A stretch of 64,000 bases of DNA from Pardosa pseudoannulata (Eukaryota > Arthropoda > Arachnida > Araneae > Lycosidae), in contig CM063500.1 of the NCBI GenBank assembly GCA_032207245.1, positions 78,702,125 to 78,766,124 on the forward strand, in the 5' to 3' direction. Numbering within the stretch: position 1 is the stretch's first letter; each line of letters starts with the position of its first letter. The notes under the pieces are model-generated. The model was given only the letters and a program-made list of their open reading frames with translations, searched no databases and was not told the DNA's origin. Shown here piece by piece: positions 11,947-23,700 of the stretch. Position numbers and translations under genes: made by a program.

Positions 11947-12646
11947 AAAAAAAAAATGTATATAGGTAGCTTCTTTGGGCTATAAAAAACATTAAAAAAA
12001 ATAAATTTAAAAAATCGTGATATGAAAATAGACATGTGTTTAATAAAACCACAACCGTTAATTGTCGCCATATACTTCTACTTATAAAATGTTTCAAACA
12101 TATGTATTCATTTTTTTTTTTAATTTTTAAAAGTAGCATTTTTTCAAAAATTACAAAATTTAAATTTTTATACGTTCAGTGAAATTATATTTATTAAAAA
12201 TTGAAACTTGTTTTAATGACCATAACACAAAAAGTTCTATTGTGATAAAAAAAATTAACAGAGATCTTTAAATGCAAAATTTCAACTTTTTTCTTCCTTC
12301 TTTAATTAAAAAATAAAATCTTACAATAATTCGAGGTTGAAATCAGGTTGCAATGTTCTTTTTACGACGATAGAGGGGAAGGGTTTCCGATCATCGAATT
12401 ATAAACAGAGGGTGTATCCATAGTAAAGTAGATATTAGCACAATTTCCCAGTAAAATAAGCTCTTAATCCCATACCTCCCCCCCCCTTCATTTGCTGCAA
12501 AGAAACGTTGCAATTTAATTTGAACCTCGAGTTTACTGGAATTCATCTTTTAGCCGATTTCCCGAAGAAAACAAAACTTTAAATCTTGAATATAAATATC
12601 TCGGTCCATTTTTGTCACAGAGAAGTGGAACTTTTTGAGTTAAGTT

Positions 12647-12848
12647 CCTTGGGATGAGTAGCCGAACGATGGCCGATTGGTTAGGGTGCTGGCCTTCGGT
12701 ACCAGAGTTTGTGGGTTCGAATCCCACTGTGGTATGGATGTTCGTAGCCGTTCGGAATCGGCTTTAAGCTGTAGGTCCCAGTCTCATTAGCCCTCGTGTT
12801 GCAAAAAGTAGACCGTAGCACTCCAAACCAAATCAACCTTAGGATGAG
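12647..12848 (+). mobile_element. SINE family 1, best-preserved copy
   Basis: Flanked by a 13-bp target duplication CCTTGGGATGAGT (12647-12659) and CCTTAGGATGAGT (12836-12848). Contains the A-box region GATTGGTTAGGGTGC, the B box GGTTCGAATCC, the body and a short tail CCAAACCAAATCAA. Too unlike a folded tRNA at the acceptor stem to be a tRNA gene. Confidence 0.88.
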
Positions 12849-15800
12849 TTTCAATATTTACTAAACTTAGTGATAGGTATCAGGGAAATGTATAAAAATT
12901 TAAATATTGCAATTTTCCCAAAATTGAAAAAAAATTAAAGGAATGCTTATTTCAAACATTCTGTAACTAAAAATAGATATCAACAGCCAATGGTTTGCGA
13001 AGAAAAAGGCAGGTTAAGGATTTTATTGTGTACCCTGTATATATGCATGTATGAATAAATATTTGTGTAATATATAAGAATGTTTATGTGTAAAGAAATA
13101 GTCATCATTGCAGCAAAACTCATAATTAGCAAAGTATTTCTATCCCATATGTTATAAGTATTAAATAAAAAAAAACCTTTAACGTGTACTAGCAGTCTTT
13201 GATACAACAAAAATAATCCATTTGTTCGTATTTATTTCTCAATAAAACATGTACAAATTAGCATGTTAGTAAATAACGTTTTAATATAAGGAAGCAAAAA
13301 CACAAGTATGAAAAATTTACATAAAATTCAAAATGCTCATTTTTTCACAAAAATTATGGAAATTTTAATAATATGAATGAAAATGCTATTTTTCATTTTA
13401 TGATTTTGGAAAAAAAAAAATTATAACAATTCGTAACATTATCAAAAGCAAATTCAACACAATTCGAATTTTTGAGCCTGTTAGAAAATGAAGGACTGTG
13501 AATTTTTATACATTAAATACAATTAAAATTGATAAATAAATAGGCAATATTTTCTTGTAATACACATTAATTTTTTTTTAATTTAATACTTTACAAATTG
13601 TATAAATTTAGTGTAAAGATGTTTATCATAAAAGTAACAAAAAGCAATGGACATGTAGTTGGGAGAGCTTAGTCAAATGAAAACATAATTTAAAATATAA
13701 TTTATATCAGCTTCAACTTCTAAATTAAGTGTTGAGAACAAAACTAAAAAAATAAATCTCATAGTCTAACTGAATACAAGATAGAAACCTTACAAGTATA
13801 GAAAAATCAATGTTTAAGATCCTCTCACCCAAAATATATAACATTTTCTGTCAAAATTTACACTGACCAAGAGAGACTAACTATAAAGTCATACAAAGTT
13901 CTGATATAATGAAATAAAGCTTATAAAAATATTAATTTTAAAATTACTCAGGTACTTCAATAAATTTAGGCAGACAAAAGATTTATAAAATTACTTGTAG
14001 GAACAATCGTTTAAAACCAATTCAAAACATAAAATCAGAGTAAAGAAATTTTAGTAAATAGCAGAAGAAACATTGTCAGTTAACATTTTTATCTTTAAAA
14101 TAAATTTGGGATTATTAACTTTTTTGATTAACAACATAATATAACACTGTTTAATCTACATATGTGATTTCCTACTATCATTTTCAATTATTTTAACTTC
14201 AGATAAATTTATAACATTAGCTGTTAAATACTCATCATAAGTCCAACTTGTATTGCTATCTAAGGTAACTATTGAATATTATTTCAGTACTTTGTCTCAT
14301 ATAATCGGGCTTGAAATTAATTATTATATTTGGTGAAATGATTGAAAACTATTACAGAAAAAAAAATCTTTGTATCAAATTATAATTTTTATGTAAGCTG
14401 TCTCTATTTTGCTGCTGTAACTATTTGCATCTATTTGCTTATGTTTTCAATATATAATATTTATACACATTTTATACCATAAAACTGTCATGATTAATTA
14501 CTTCATTTCTTATACAAAAAAATTTAATATGCAGTATTATAATAAGTATTACATACATAATGAAAAGTAATAAAGCTTATCTGCCTTAAGTAGTTTAATG
14601 CAGTGAATAATTTTAAAGTACTGCAAAAAATTAAAGCTAATTAAATATTTCAAAAACAAAAACATACCAAAACAAAAGCCTAAAATTTTCAACATAGAGT
14701 TTCTACATAAGTTATTAAAATCTATCTTCCTTATTTCATACATGAGACTCGCATAAATAATAGTGCATTAAAGATGCCATACACTGATTGATAACAGTGT
14801 AAAACTATCTGAACTAATAAATGGATAATAAAAATATTCTAAGGAATACTTAAAAATTAAAAAAATAGTATAAAAATAGTTTTGGCTAAAATAATATGGA
14901 AATCTTGACTATGTACAGAACAAATTGTTTTATAGATAGGAGTAAATGGAAATGCTTTTTATAGAAAATAATTATATAGTATTATACATATAGATAATTT
15001 AAAAAATATATATAAATGAAGATATGTTCGCTGAAAAAGGAAAAAAAATAAATTAAGTCCACAAATATTATGCCTTGGAATGAAATTAAAATTTGACATA
15101 TCATTAGAAGCATGCAAATTTTTTTTAATAACAACTTAAGTAGATTATTAATTACTAATATCATCAGTGAAACAATCTAATATCAGAATATGCGCCATGT
15201 AAGTTTCTCTTTTAATTGTATGATTATATTCTAATCGGTCATATGTCAAATTCATTCAATAATGATCTTACAATGCCGAAATCGAGCAAATGGTGTGAAT
15301 TAATATTATTCGATTACAGCGGTTGACAATTTGGCAAAATATTTTAAAGCATTACATTAATTTCAAATCTCAATTTAAATATAAAATAAATTTATCATTT
15401 GGTGTTCTTTAATTTTTTTTCACAACGCTCTGGGTTTTAAAAAGTTATCAAATACATTTTACGCCGACAGATTCTAATAATTTGAAACTAAATGTTCGGT
15501 GGTATTTAGGTTAAGAAATAGAGTTTTTATTTTCCTTATACAGTATTGACACACATTTTTTTTTTTTCAAAAAAATTTCAAAGAGTAATTAAATTTAAAT
15601 CAAAGTATTTAATTTTTGCAGAGCGTGAAAAGAGAAAATAAACTCACCTAACTACTTAAATGCAAACCGGTGACAAAACTCGGTAAAATCAATATAGTAG
15701 AATAAGTTCCGGGGATAACTAGACCACTATTATCGAATGTTATCAAATAATACATACACATTAGCTTCCCTTTAACTAAGAACGGAACCAGATTTACATC

Positions 15801-16883
15801 TTGCCTTCACCTTGCTGCAAGAAACGGTGAATCGAACGATTGCCATACAGCATTTTAAAACCTGAACGCGAAGAGAAAAAAAAAAAAAAAAAGAATGAAA
15901 AGAAAACTCCTCCCACCAAAAAATTAACACATCAATAAAAGTTGAACTGTTTTAATTGACTATAATTATAAAACATTTTCGTTTTGTTTTCTATTACAGC
16001 TCCGTAGCAATATATTTTGTATCTATAAAATAAATATTTGTTACTGGTTTAGGTATTCATGTCTACCACAGGGAGATTTGCGATTAGTGAACTCCCGGAA
16101 GGGTTGCTGATTGGGAATTCTTTGATTACAACATAAAATAACTTGCTAGAAACTTAAAAAATAAACATTATAGAAACAAATAGGTCTTATGATGTTTGAT
16201 GTTAAGAAGTAACATGAGAATAAGGAAGAATTTTTCGTTTTTCAGGAGCATTTCGGATATATTTTCTCTGTAGAGAAACTCATGAATGCATTTACAAAGT
16301 GCTTATGGTTTTCATGCATATTTTCTGTAAATATTTCTATAACTATTGCAAATACTATTCTTTTGGTTAACTAATTACGTAACTATTCAAGTACAGCTAA
16401 AGTTCGATATGCCAAAATACTGCTATTGATTTGTTGATTATTTTATTTAAAAAATAACATGCTTAATTTATTGTTAACAAAAAAGATCTTTTATCATTTG
16501 TATATTATATAGTTATCACATTAAATGATCGTTCATAATTTACATAGTATATAATTATCGAATTAAATTATTATTAAACACTGGTTAAATTAATATATAT
16601 ATAGTTGCATTGCATTTGAATATATGATTGCTTATTTAATACGATTTTTCCAGTGATGATATGAAAATCCGTCGTTCATTTACACTTTTTGTTTTACTTA
16701 CACTTGAGAAATTTTCAGTTACTCTTTGACTTTTAACATTTTAGCTTGCTTTCTAATGCTGATTGTTTATAACCTAGGATTAACAGCAAACTAGATAATT
16801 CCATGTAGACAAAAAAATCTGAGAAATAAATATTGCAATATACTTACATGTAATGAACCCTTCCCCAAAAAAGTGATATTATA

Positions 16884-16935
<52 letters not shown>

Positions 16936-19323
16936 CAAAGTTAGTCAAATTTCGTGATATATCAATTGATGTCAGAAAATTATATTTATTTTTACGAATA
17001 TCAACACATACTGCTGAATATTATTAAAATAATATAACTTTAATGACATTGTTAAAAAAATTTTAAGAAAAAACATTTAAAAAGTGGCAAATTTATTAAA
17101 TACATTTTTTAAAATATATCTCTTGAATGCAATACAAACAACTCTTGTAAGCATTTTCAAATTTTAGTTTGCCGTTATGTTCGTTAATATCGGTGTATCT
17201 GAAAAAACTGATGTCTGACATTCTACAACATTCAAAATGCAGTTCAACATTTGTAGGACATTGATCAATATATTTTTGTCCCCTTTGTAGCTAATCTATG
17301 GTTAATTCTGAATAAACGTGAACGTCTGCAAACAATCTCACACACTACTCTTCTCTTGTTGATGATATGTCCTGCATCAAGAAACAATTTGTTTTATTCA
17401 ATTTTCCCCCAATGAGCTCACCATAATAACGCCTGACCTCCAAACATGGTTAGAGCTCATTTCCCTGGTATTCTAGATCAATCACCGAATGTGCATGCAG
17501 AGACTGAATATTTTCAATGGTACAGCCACTTTGGTCGAGTTTACGTCATATGTCATGATGACATAACAATCGACAGAGAAGTGTGGTATTCGATTATAAA
17601 TAAGATAGATTCTTCTCTATCGGTCGAAAGCATTTCGATATAATTCTCGATCAAAATCATTTTAGATATCAACTTTTCTCAATGCCAAAAGAGTAACCGC
17701 AAATTTTTTTTTTAATTGCATTTTAATAATAATAATAAAAAAAAGGTTACACCTTATACTCCTTACTCGGATTTCGGAAAACATTTATCAAATATTTAGA
17801 TTTTACACTAACATGTACCTACACTTGATTGCATATTGACTTTATGTTTCCAAGCTTTCTGCACTGTAAAATAAGGCTAAATATTGAGTTTGGGTATTAC
17901 AGGCTGATATGTAAATAATGTGACTCATAAAATTTGACCAGACCATTTATATCTGATAAAGAAAAAGAAAATTATAGATGTATTATTATTATATTTAAAT
18001 ATTGGTATGTGGTTGATGAAACAGATTTGACGCAAATAAATTTAATAAATTGCTTTATAAAATTTAAAAATTTAGTTTGATTGTATTGAATTATTCTTGA
18101 ACCTAAACTAATTGCAAACACAAAGGATTTTACTGTGTATTCAGATATTTTTCTTTTAAAAGTGGTATGAATTAGAGAAAAATTTATACAATAGATATGT
18201 AAAATAATATATTTATTGTTACAATATTGCCAAATGCTGTAAATGTTATTCTTCAGTGGTTAGATGTTGAAATTATTTCAATAAAACAAATTAAGTTCTT
18301 TGTTTATCAATATTTATAATTGTGTTATGTGAAATAAAATATACAGACGAAAATGAAGATTATTTTATAATATATATGATGTAATCAGATTATTTTATTA
18401 TTAAAAGGTCTTAAACCAGATTTTAAAAATTAGACCATGTTTTATATAAATGACAGAATTAAACTAAATTAAAATGAAAGCAATGAAGTAGATGGGATAA
18501 GGATCATATTGGATATAATTTATAATGCTGCATCAATAACATATAATGGATCTGATTTACTAAAGTGCATTAATCTGTATTTAGCAATTAATGAAACTGG
18601 AATAAGTAATTTAATGTTTCAAGTAAAGATCAAGTAAAATATTACTAAAATAATTTTATATATAAATGTCATTTTTAATGTTAAGATACTAAATTAAAAG
18701 TCAGAATATAAAACATGTATTTTCTGTAATTTCTCTCTTTATAAATCTTAGTTTTAAATATTTTTGCCCAAGTTTTAATAATAATTCTTATACAATCTAG
18801 TCTGGACTCCAATTCATCGTTGAAATAAAGAAAAATGAAGAATAAGTCTATATTTTAAATTCCAAATGAGAAACTTAGAAAATACTGCTAAATATACTAA
18901 TACAAAATTTTATTAAAAAATGATTTGCTAAGTATATTACATTATTCAAAAATTTATTTTATAAATAACAATGAAATACAATATACAACTACGGCTTTAA
19001 AATCAAAATTCAATTAACTTTAATACATTATTTTCTTTCTAATTTGAACTAATATTTCTACAAATTTAAATGGCTTCATTTATAAAATAACAATTTTTTA
19101 AATTAACATTTTCTATTATACTTTCATAACAATCATTCTTAAAAGGAATATTTGCAAAACATTTATTAGAAAATAAAATTAATCCGTATCATGAATATAT
19201 TTTATACTATTGTGATATGCAATAAACCAATTAAACCTTGTAAATTTTTATGAAAATTTTCCCTAAAATATTACAGAAGAATATACGCAAAAATATTAGC
19301 AAATCTTAAACATATTTTAAAAG
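12849..19323. other. Long AT-rich spacer without recognised genes
   Basis: Six and a half kilobases of low-complexity AT-rich sequence. Apart from the (AT)n array at 16887-16934 and a poly(A) run at 15880-15892, I see nothing I can name. A 65-codon plus frame at 17446-17643 lies in a slightly GC-richer patch with TTACGTCATATGTCATGATG nearby; it matches no family I know. Confidence 0.6.
16887..16934. repeat. (AT)n microsatellite
   Basis: An uninterrupted AT dinucleotide array of about 48 bp. Confidence 0.95.
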
Positions 19324-20544
19324 TTATGTGGATTTTATTTTTTTGTTTTCATAGGATAATTTTGAATACTTTGTCAGTAACTTAATAAACATGCTAATCA
19401 GTAAGACATTAATCACGAAGAAAAATAAACTAGCACAAAATATCAAGAGAAATGTATTTTCTCCTCTAAATTCTAAAAAATATGCAGGTATAAGCCACAA
19501 TGCTTGACCTAAAAACCATACTGAGAAAGATAATAAAACATACTTTGGGTAACTATTCACAAGTGGATAACTTAATGGAAACAAGCAAAGGTACCACAAA
19601 AAATATTGTGAAGTACAGACTTTGTTAAAAGTGACAAATGAAAATGTTTGTAAGAAAAGGCATGCTGGAAGTGTCTGTGGCAAATAAAAAACCCAAGAAA
19701 TAAGACTCACCAAAAATAATTGTATAAAAAAGGAAGAAAATGACACTATAGATGAAAGAAAAGGACTTACAGTATCTGACAAATACAGAAAATAAAAGTA
19801 GGGAGAAAAATTGTGACGGACATCTTTCCTTTTTAAGTGATAAAGTAAAGCTTCATCAATATATTCATAACCATATAAATAAGCAGAAATAAAAGTTGGG
19901 ATGATTAAACCTAAGGCAGAAGAAATAAGAAAAATTATTTTTGATTTGTTAGGATAAAACAATTCTTTGACTTTTATCCAACCTTTAACATCTTTTTTAC
20001 AATGAGATAAGCAAAAGTAAAAAGTCATTGCGTAAATGCATGGATATATTTTCATATGAACAGCAAAACCATACATTAAACCAAACAAAAATATTTTGTT
20101 ATAAATAAATAAAAAGATGGACAGCATGATCAAAGTCGTCATAACTGACTCTGAGCTTCCTCTTGTAGATATAACTATAGTTAAAGGATTATAAAGCCAT
20201 AAAAAGGCACATTTTTTGCACAACTGAACATCAAGAAAATATTTTCGTTGAATGTGATATATTAACAAACTTGTTATAATATCAAAAACTGAGAACATCA
20301 ATTTACCAAACTGCCTATTTAGAAATATATTAGGAATCAGCATAAATGATAGAATAGGTGAATATCTGTAAGTAGGGCGCTTGAAAGGTGATTCCCCATT
20401 CCAAACATATCTAGCGGCATCAGTAAAAACTTCATAATCTATGTCTGTGTATTTCACTTCACTATATGAATCCTGAAAACTGCTATAAATTATAAAACCA
20501 ACTCTAATAACAAGAGCCAAGATGCCATGACAGTAAATATTCAT
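19324..20544 (-). CDS. PIGM: GPI mannosyltransferase 1 (PIG-M)
   Basis: This is a single uninterrupted frame of 406 codons, close to the roughly 420 residues usual for the family. PIG-M is the catalytic subunit of GPI mannosyltransferase I in the ER membrane. It transfers the first mannose from dolichol-phosphate-mannose to GlcN-acyl-PI during GPI-anchor synthesis and works with PIG-X. The luminal DxD-type motif is visible as KYTDIDYEVFTDA (DID at about residues 34-36), right after a first hydrophobic segment (residues 7-23). It is followed by the family-typical stretches ESPFKRPTYRYSP and NPLTIVISTRGSSES and many hydrophobic membrane segments. An intronless frame matches mammalian PIGM. The start is the first ATG of the frame, aligning with family N-termini. 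The stop of CMC4 lies only 70 bp upstream on the same strand. A possible poly(A) signal (minus AATAAA at 19162-19167) lies about 160 bp past the stop. No frameshift or stop is seen. Confidence 0.95.
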   Translation of the reverse strand: MNIYCHGILALVIRVGFIIYSSFQDSYSEVKYTDIDYEVFTDAARYVWNGESPFKRPTYRYSPILSFMLIPNIFLNRQFGKLMFSVFDIITSLLIYHIQRKYFLDVQLCKKCAFLWLYNPLTIVISTRGSSESVMTTLIMLSIFLFIYNKIFLFGLMYGFAVHMKIYPCIYAMTFYFCLSHCKKDVKGWIKVKELFYPNKSKIIFLISSALGLIIPTFISAYLYGYEYIDEALLYHLKRKDVRHNFSPYFYFLYLSDTVSPFLSSIVSFSSFFIQLFLVSLISWVFYLPQTLPACLFLQTFSFVTFNKVCTSQYFLWYLCLFPLSYPLVNSYPKYVLLSFSVWFLGQALWLIPAYFLEFRGENTFLLIFCASLFFFVINVLLISMFIKLLTKYSKLSYENKKIKST

Positions 20545-20614
20545 TTCTATTAATATGTTTTTATTTGCATTAAAACAAAATCATGTAATAGTCAATAATT
20601 TCATATATGTGCTA
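20545..20614 (-). other. 70-bp CMC4-PIGM intercistronic gap
   Basis: The gap between the CMC4 stop and the PIGM start holds several short upstream ATGs and one minus-strand AATAAA (20565 to 20560), 15 bp before the PIGM ATG. No obvious splice acceptor or core promoter is visible. Use of that AATAAA would put cleavage around the PIGM start codon, so CMC4 and PIGM may share a transcript, or PIGM may start from a promoter inside the CMC4 intron. Confidence 0.5.
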
Positions 20615-20739
20615 TCATTTTGATTCAGCATCGGTTTTGATGAAGCCCAAACAGCATTTTGCTTCTGTCTTCCATTTGTCACAGCAATTTAACAATGCCT
20701 TCATTGCAGAAGTGCACATTTCTTCTTTATAATCATTAT
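20615..20739 (-). CDS. CMC4: CMC4 coding exon 2
   Basis: It carries residues 18-58, including the CX9C pair (C26 and C36) and the CCLGFIK segment that resembles the CMC4 C-terminus. The acceptor AG is the complement of 20740-20741. The open frame continues into the intron to 20857, but that part (lacking a sensible CMC4 N-terminus) is intronic read-through. Confidence 0.85.
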
Positions 20740-23700
20740 CTGAAATAACCATAATTATGAAAATATAATTAGAATTTAAATAGATAATTTCATATGTACA
20801 TAAGCAATGAAACAAAGAATAAAAAAATTCAGCATAATTACAAAGGTTTCTAAACATATTCCCACTGAATTAATGCAAACATTTTGATATTTTAATAACT
20901 AAAACATTGGATTTTATAATAGGAAAAGTAACAGAAACTATATTTTGCTTTTCAAAAGATAATCACAATGTTGAATAAAAGTATACACAAAATGTATTAC
21001 TGAAAATGAAACAATTTAACTAAAAATATTAAAACAATGTTTCCAATGGTAAAAAAAAAATTAAAGAGTCTTGTTTTCTTGACTTCCTCTAATATTTGCA
21101 TAAAAGGAAGTCATTAATAAAGTGTAGCAATAAATAACTGACCATAACAGCACTTACTAAATATTAGATTATAGATCTCATTAATGACACATCGTTCAGA
21201 GAAAGCTTTAGCACATTTATGACAGGTATGTTATGGATGTTTATATAAGTTTTAATTTTAAATTACTAATAAGAGAAGATACTATTTTTCTAAGATGTTA
21301 ATACATCCTTAATAACATCTTATATAATCTCCCTCCCTGGCACTACAGCCCAACTGTGGGGCCATGGCCTGTGGTGCCAATCTCCGTTTTTGAGACCAAG
21401 GACCCTGGGGTGTGAAGATATGTCCCAGTTATGTGGACAACCTTATGTGGAATGCCCAGTGTTTAGTTTTCAAGCACACTTGGTCCTCAGTTTGTCTACC
21501 CATTAAAGGGATGAAAGGCTGAGTCAACCTTGCCCAGCCCTAGGATCAAACCTCAGACCAGTGTTTCATCAGCATTGGCACGACAGCCCTTTGTGGGCCT
21601 GGGCCTTCCTTAGAAGCTTTTCCCAATCTGCCCTTCTCCCAGCAATTGATCTCCAGTTCTTTACCTTTAAGATGGCAAAATGTTCATCCACACAGTCTTT
21701 CCACCATTTCTTAGGCCTTCCTTTTGGTCTTTTATTGGAAGGGAGTGCATTAAAAACCCTCAAAGTTGCTCGTTCTGGGCTCATTCTCATTACATATCCT
21801 GCCCATCTCATTCCAGTCAGCTTTATAGATTTCATAACATCATCACTGTTAAAGATCTTATATAATTCAAAATTATATCTTTTTCTTCAGTTGTTATTTT
21901 TAAAGACAGCACCAAAGATGGTTCGCAGGATCTTCCTTGTTTCCTGGTCGAATTCCGTAAAGGCAGTTCAGTATTTACTTCTTTGGATTTCGGAACAGGC
22001 TGGTTTTTATGAAGTGGGGTTGTTAGCCTCACGTCCAACCCCCAACCTGGTGGACCAGGCTATTTTAGTCGCCTTTTATGACACGCATAGACTACTTTGG
22101 GACTATTCTACTCTGATAACCACACGGCGCAGACCAGTGTTTAGGGGCATGAACCCAAAGTGATACCCCTGTGCTATACCTTAAATTTTTGTAGTGATTA
22201 TTTAATAACATACTTTTAAATTACATTAAAAGAAAGTATTATTAACACTATATATAATTGTTTTTGGCATTTTGAAAGACATAAAAGTCAACAAAAGGTA
22301 ACTAATCTGCGTACTAAACTTTGGTTCTATGATTTATATATGACTAGCATTATTACCTGGCATTGCCTGAATAGATATATGGATATAAAATTTTGCATGT
22401 ATGTCTTTAAATTATTAAAAAGAAGCTGTGCTGTGGCCATGGTACTTGTTGTTCATATTACAGTTAAATTTTAATTATAATACAAATTAAAATAAAAAAA
22501 AATCATGCATTATATTTTTAAAATATGATATTCAATGCTTTATATACAACACAACATATTACGGATAAAAAAAAGAAGACTCAAAGTCAAAGCATAGAAC
22601 AATGTTTTTTAAGCATTGTTCTAAAACACAATTCAGTATTAATCCTAAAGATCAGAAGCCTTTGCTTGTAGCATAAAAAAGGAACTCTGCTAGCTCAAGA
22701 TTCAGCAAAAAGTACTATCTACCCAATGAATTAACAGCTACCATTCAATTTAAGAAACTGATATTTCAAACACATTTCATTGAAGACTTTAATATAGACA
22801 CAAAAAGACAGAAACATATAAAAAATAGGAGGTGTTTAACCCTTTGCACTTGAAGAGAGGTGACTTACACTCACCAAATGATTTAATGCAACTCAAGAGG
22901 TGACTCTTGCTAACCACTTTGTTCGGTGCAGAAATTCAATGCACAGTGATAACTATTTAAGTTTAATTTCTTTAAAGTTGGTTCCTAAGTTCTTCCTGTA
23001 TAATCTTATGAAGTAATGAATAATCTTCCTTGTAAATTACTTTCACTTTCTTATATGAAATTAGTGCAAAACCATGAATCAGACTGCATTTTTGGTCTTA
23101 GCTCAGATTTGACAGCTGTGGCAAAAAGACTATAAAAGTTGCAGTTTCTGATCCTCATTAGCATGGAACTTAGTAATGAAATAAGCTTGAGTAGAGATGA
23201 GTTTCATTTAGAGTTTCTGAACAAACAAGGGACAGCTATACACAGACAGCTTGACGATAGAGAGAATTTGAGCAGTGATGATGATAGGGATGAAGTAAGA
23301 GGTATAAGAAGACAAAAGATCAGAATAATAGATGCTGAATGAGACAGCAACAGTGATACTTAAAAGACTCACAATCAGACAGACAGATTACAAAGACTAA
23401 TGTTTAAGAAATTATCTTTGTAAAGATACATTAAATATTAAAATATAAAAGTTTCATGCGTTAATTTCTGTGTGTAATCTTTTTAATTTAGAGATAAAAA
23501 ATTCACCAAGTGTGATACAAAACATTTCAAGTTGCTAATTACTCCTTGGCGCAACAGCCCCTAGGGGGCCAGGGCCTACGGTGCCAATCTCCGTTTACGT
23601 GACCAAGGACCCTGGGATGCGAAGCATATGTTCCGATTAGGTGGTCAATCTTACATGGAACCCCCAGTGTTTAGTTTCCAAGCACGTTTGGTCCTCAGTT

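Noticed and set aside
12660..12740. tRNA gene, suggested by A- and B-box sequences
   Set aside because: The same sequence recurs many times with a shared non-tRNA body, an A-rich end and target duplications, and the acceptor stem does not close. It is a SINE head.
21166..21240. Minus-strand CHKCAKAF segment as a C2H2 zinc finger or upstream CMC4 exon
   Set aside because: The histidines are missing and, although it ends at a GTAAGT donor in the right phase, the exon at 26165-26216 matches CMC4 cysteine spacing far better.
21561..22163. 200-codon plus-strand frame
   Set aside because: It is the antisense of the LINE fragment, whose minus-strand frame has clear retrotransposon motifs.
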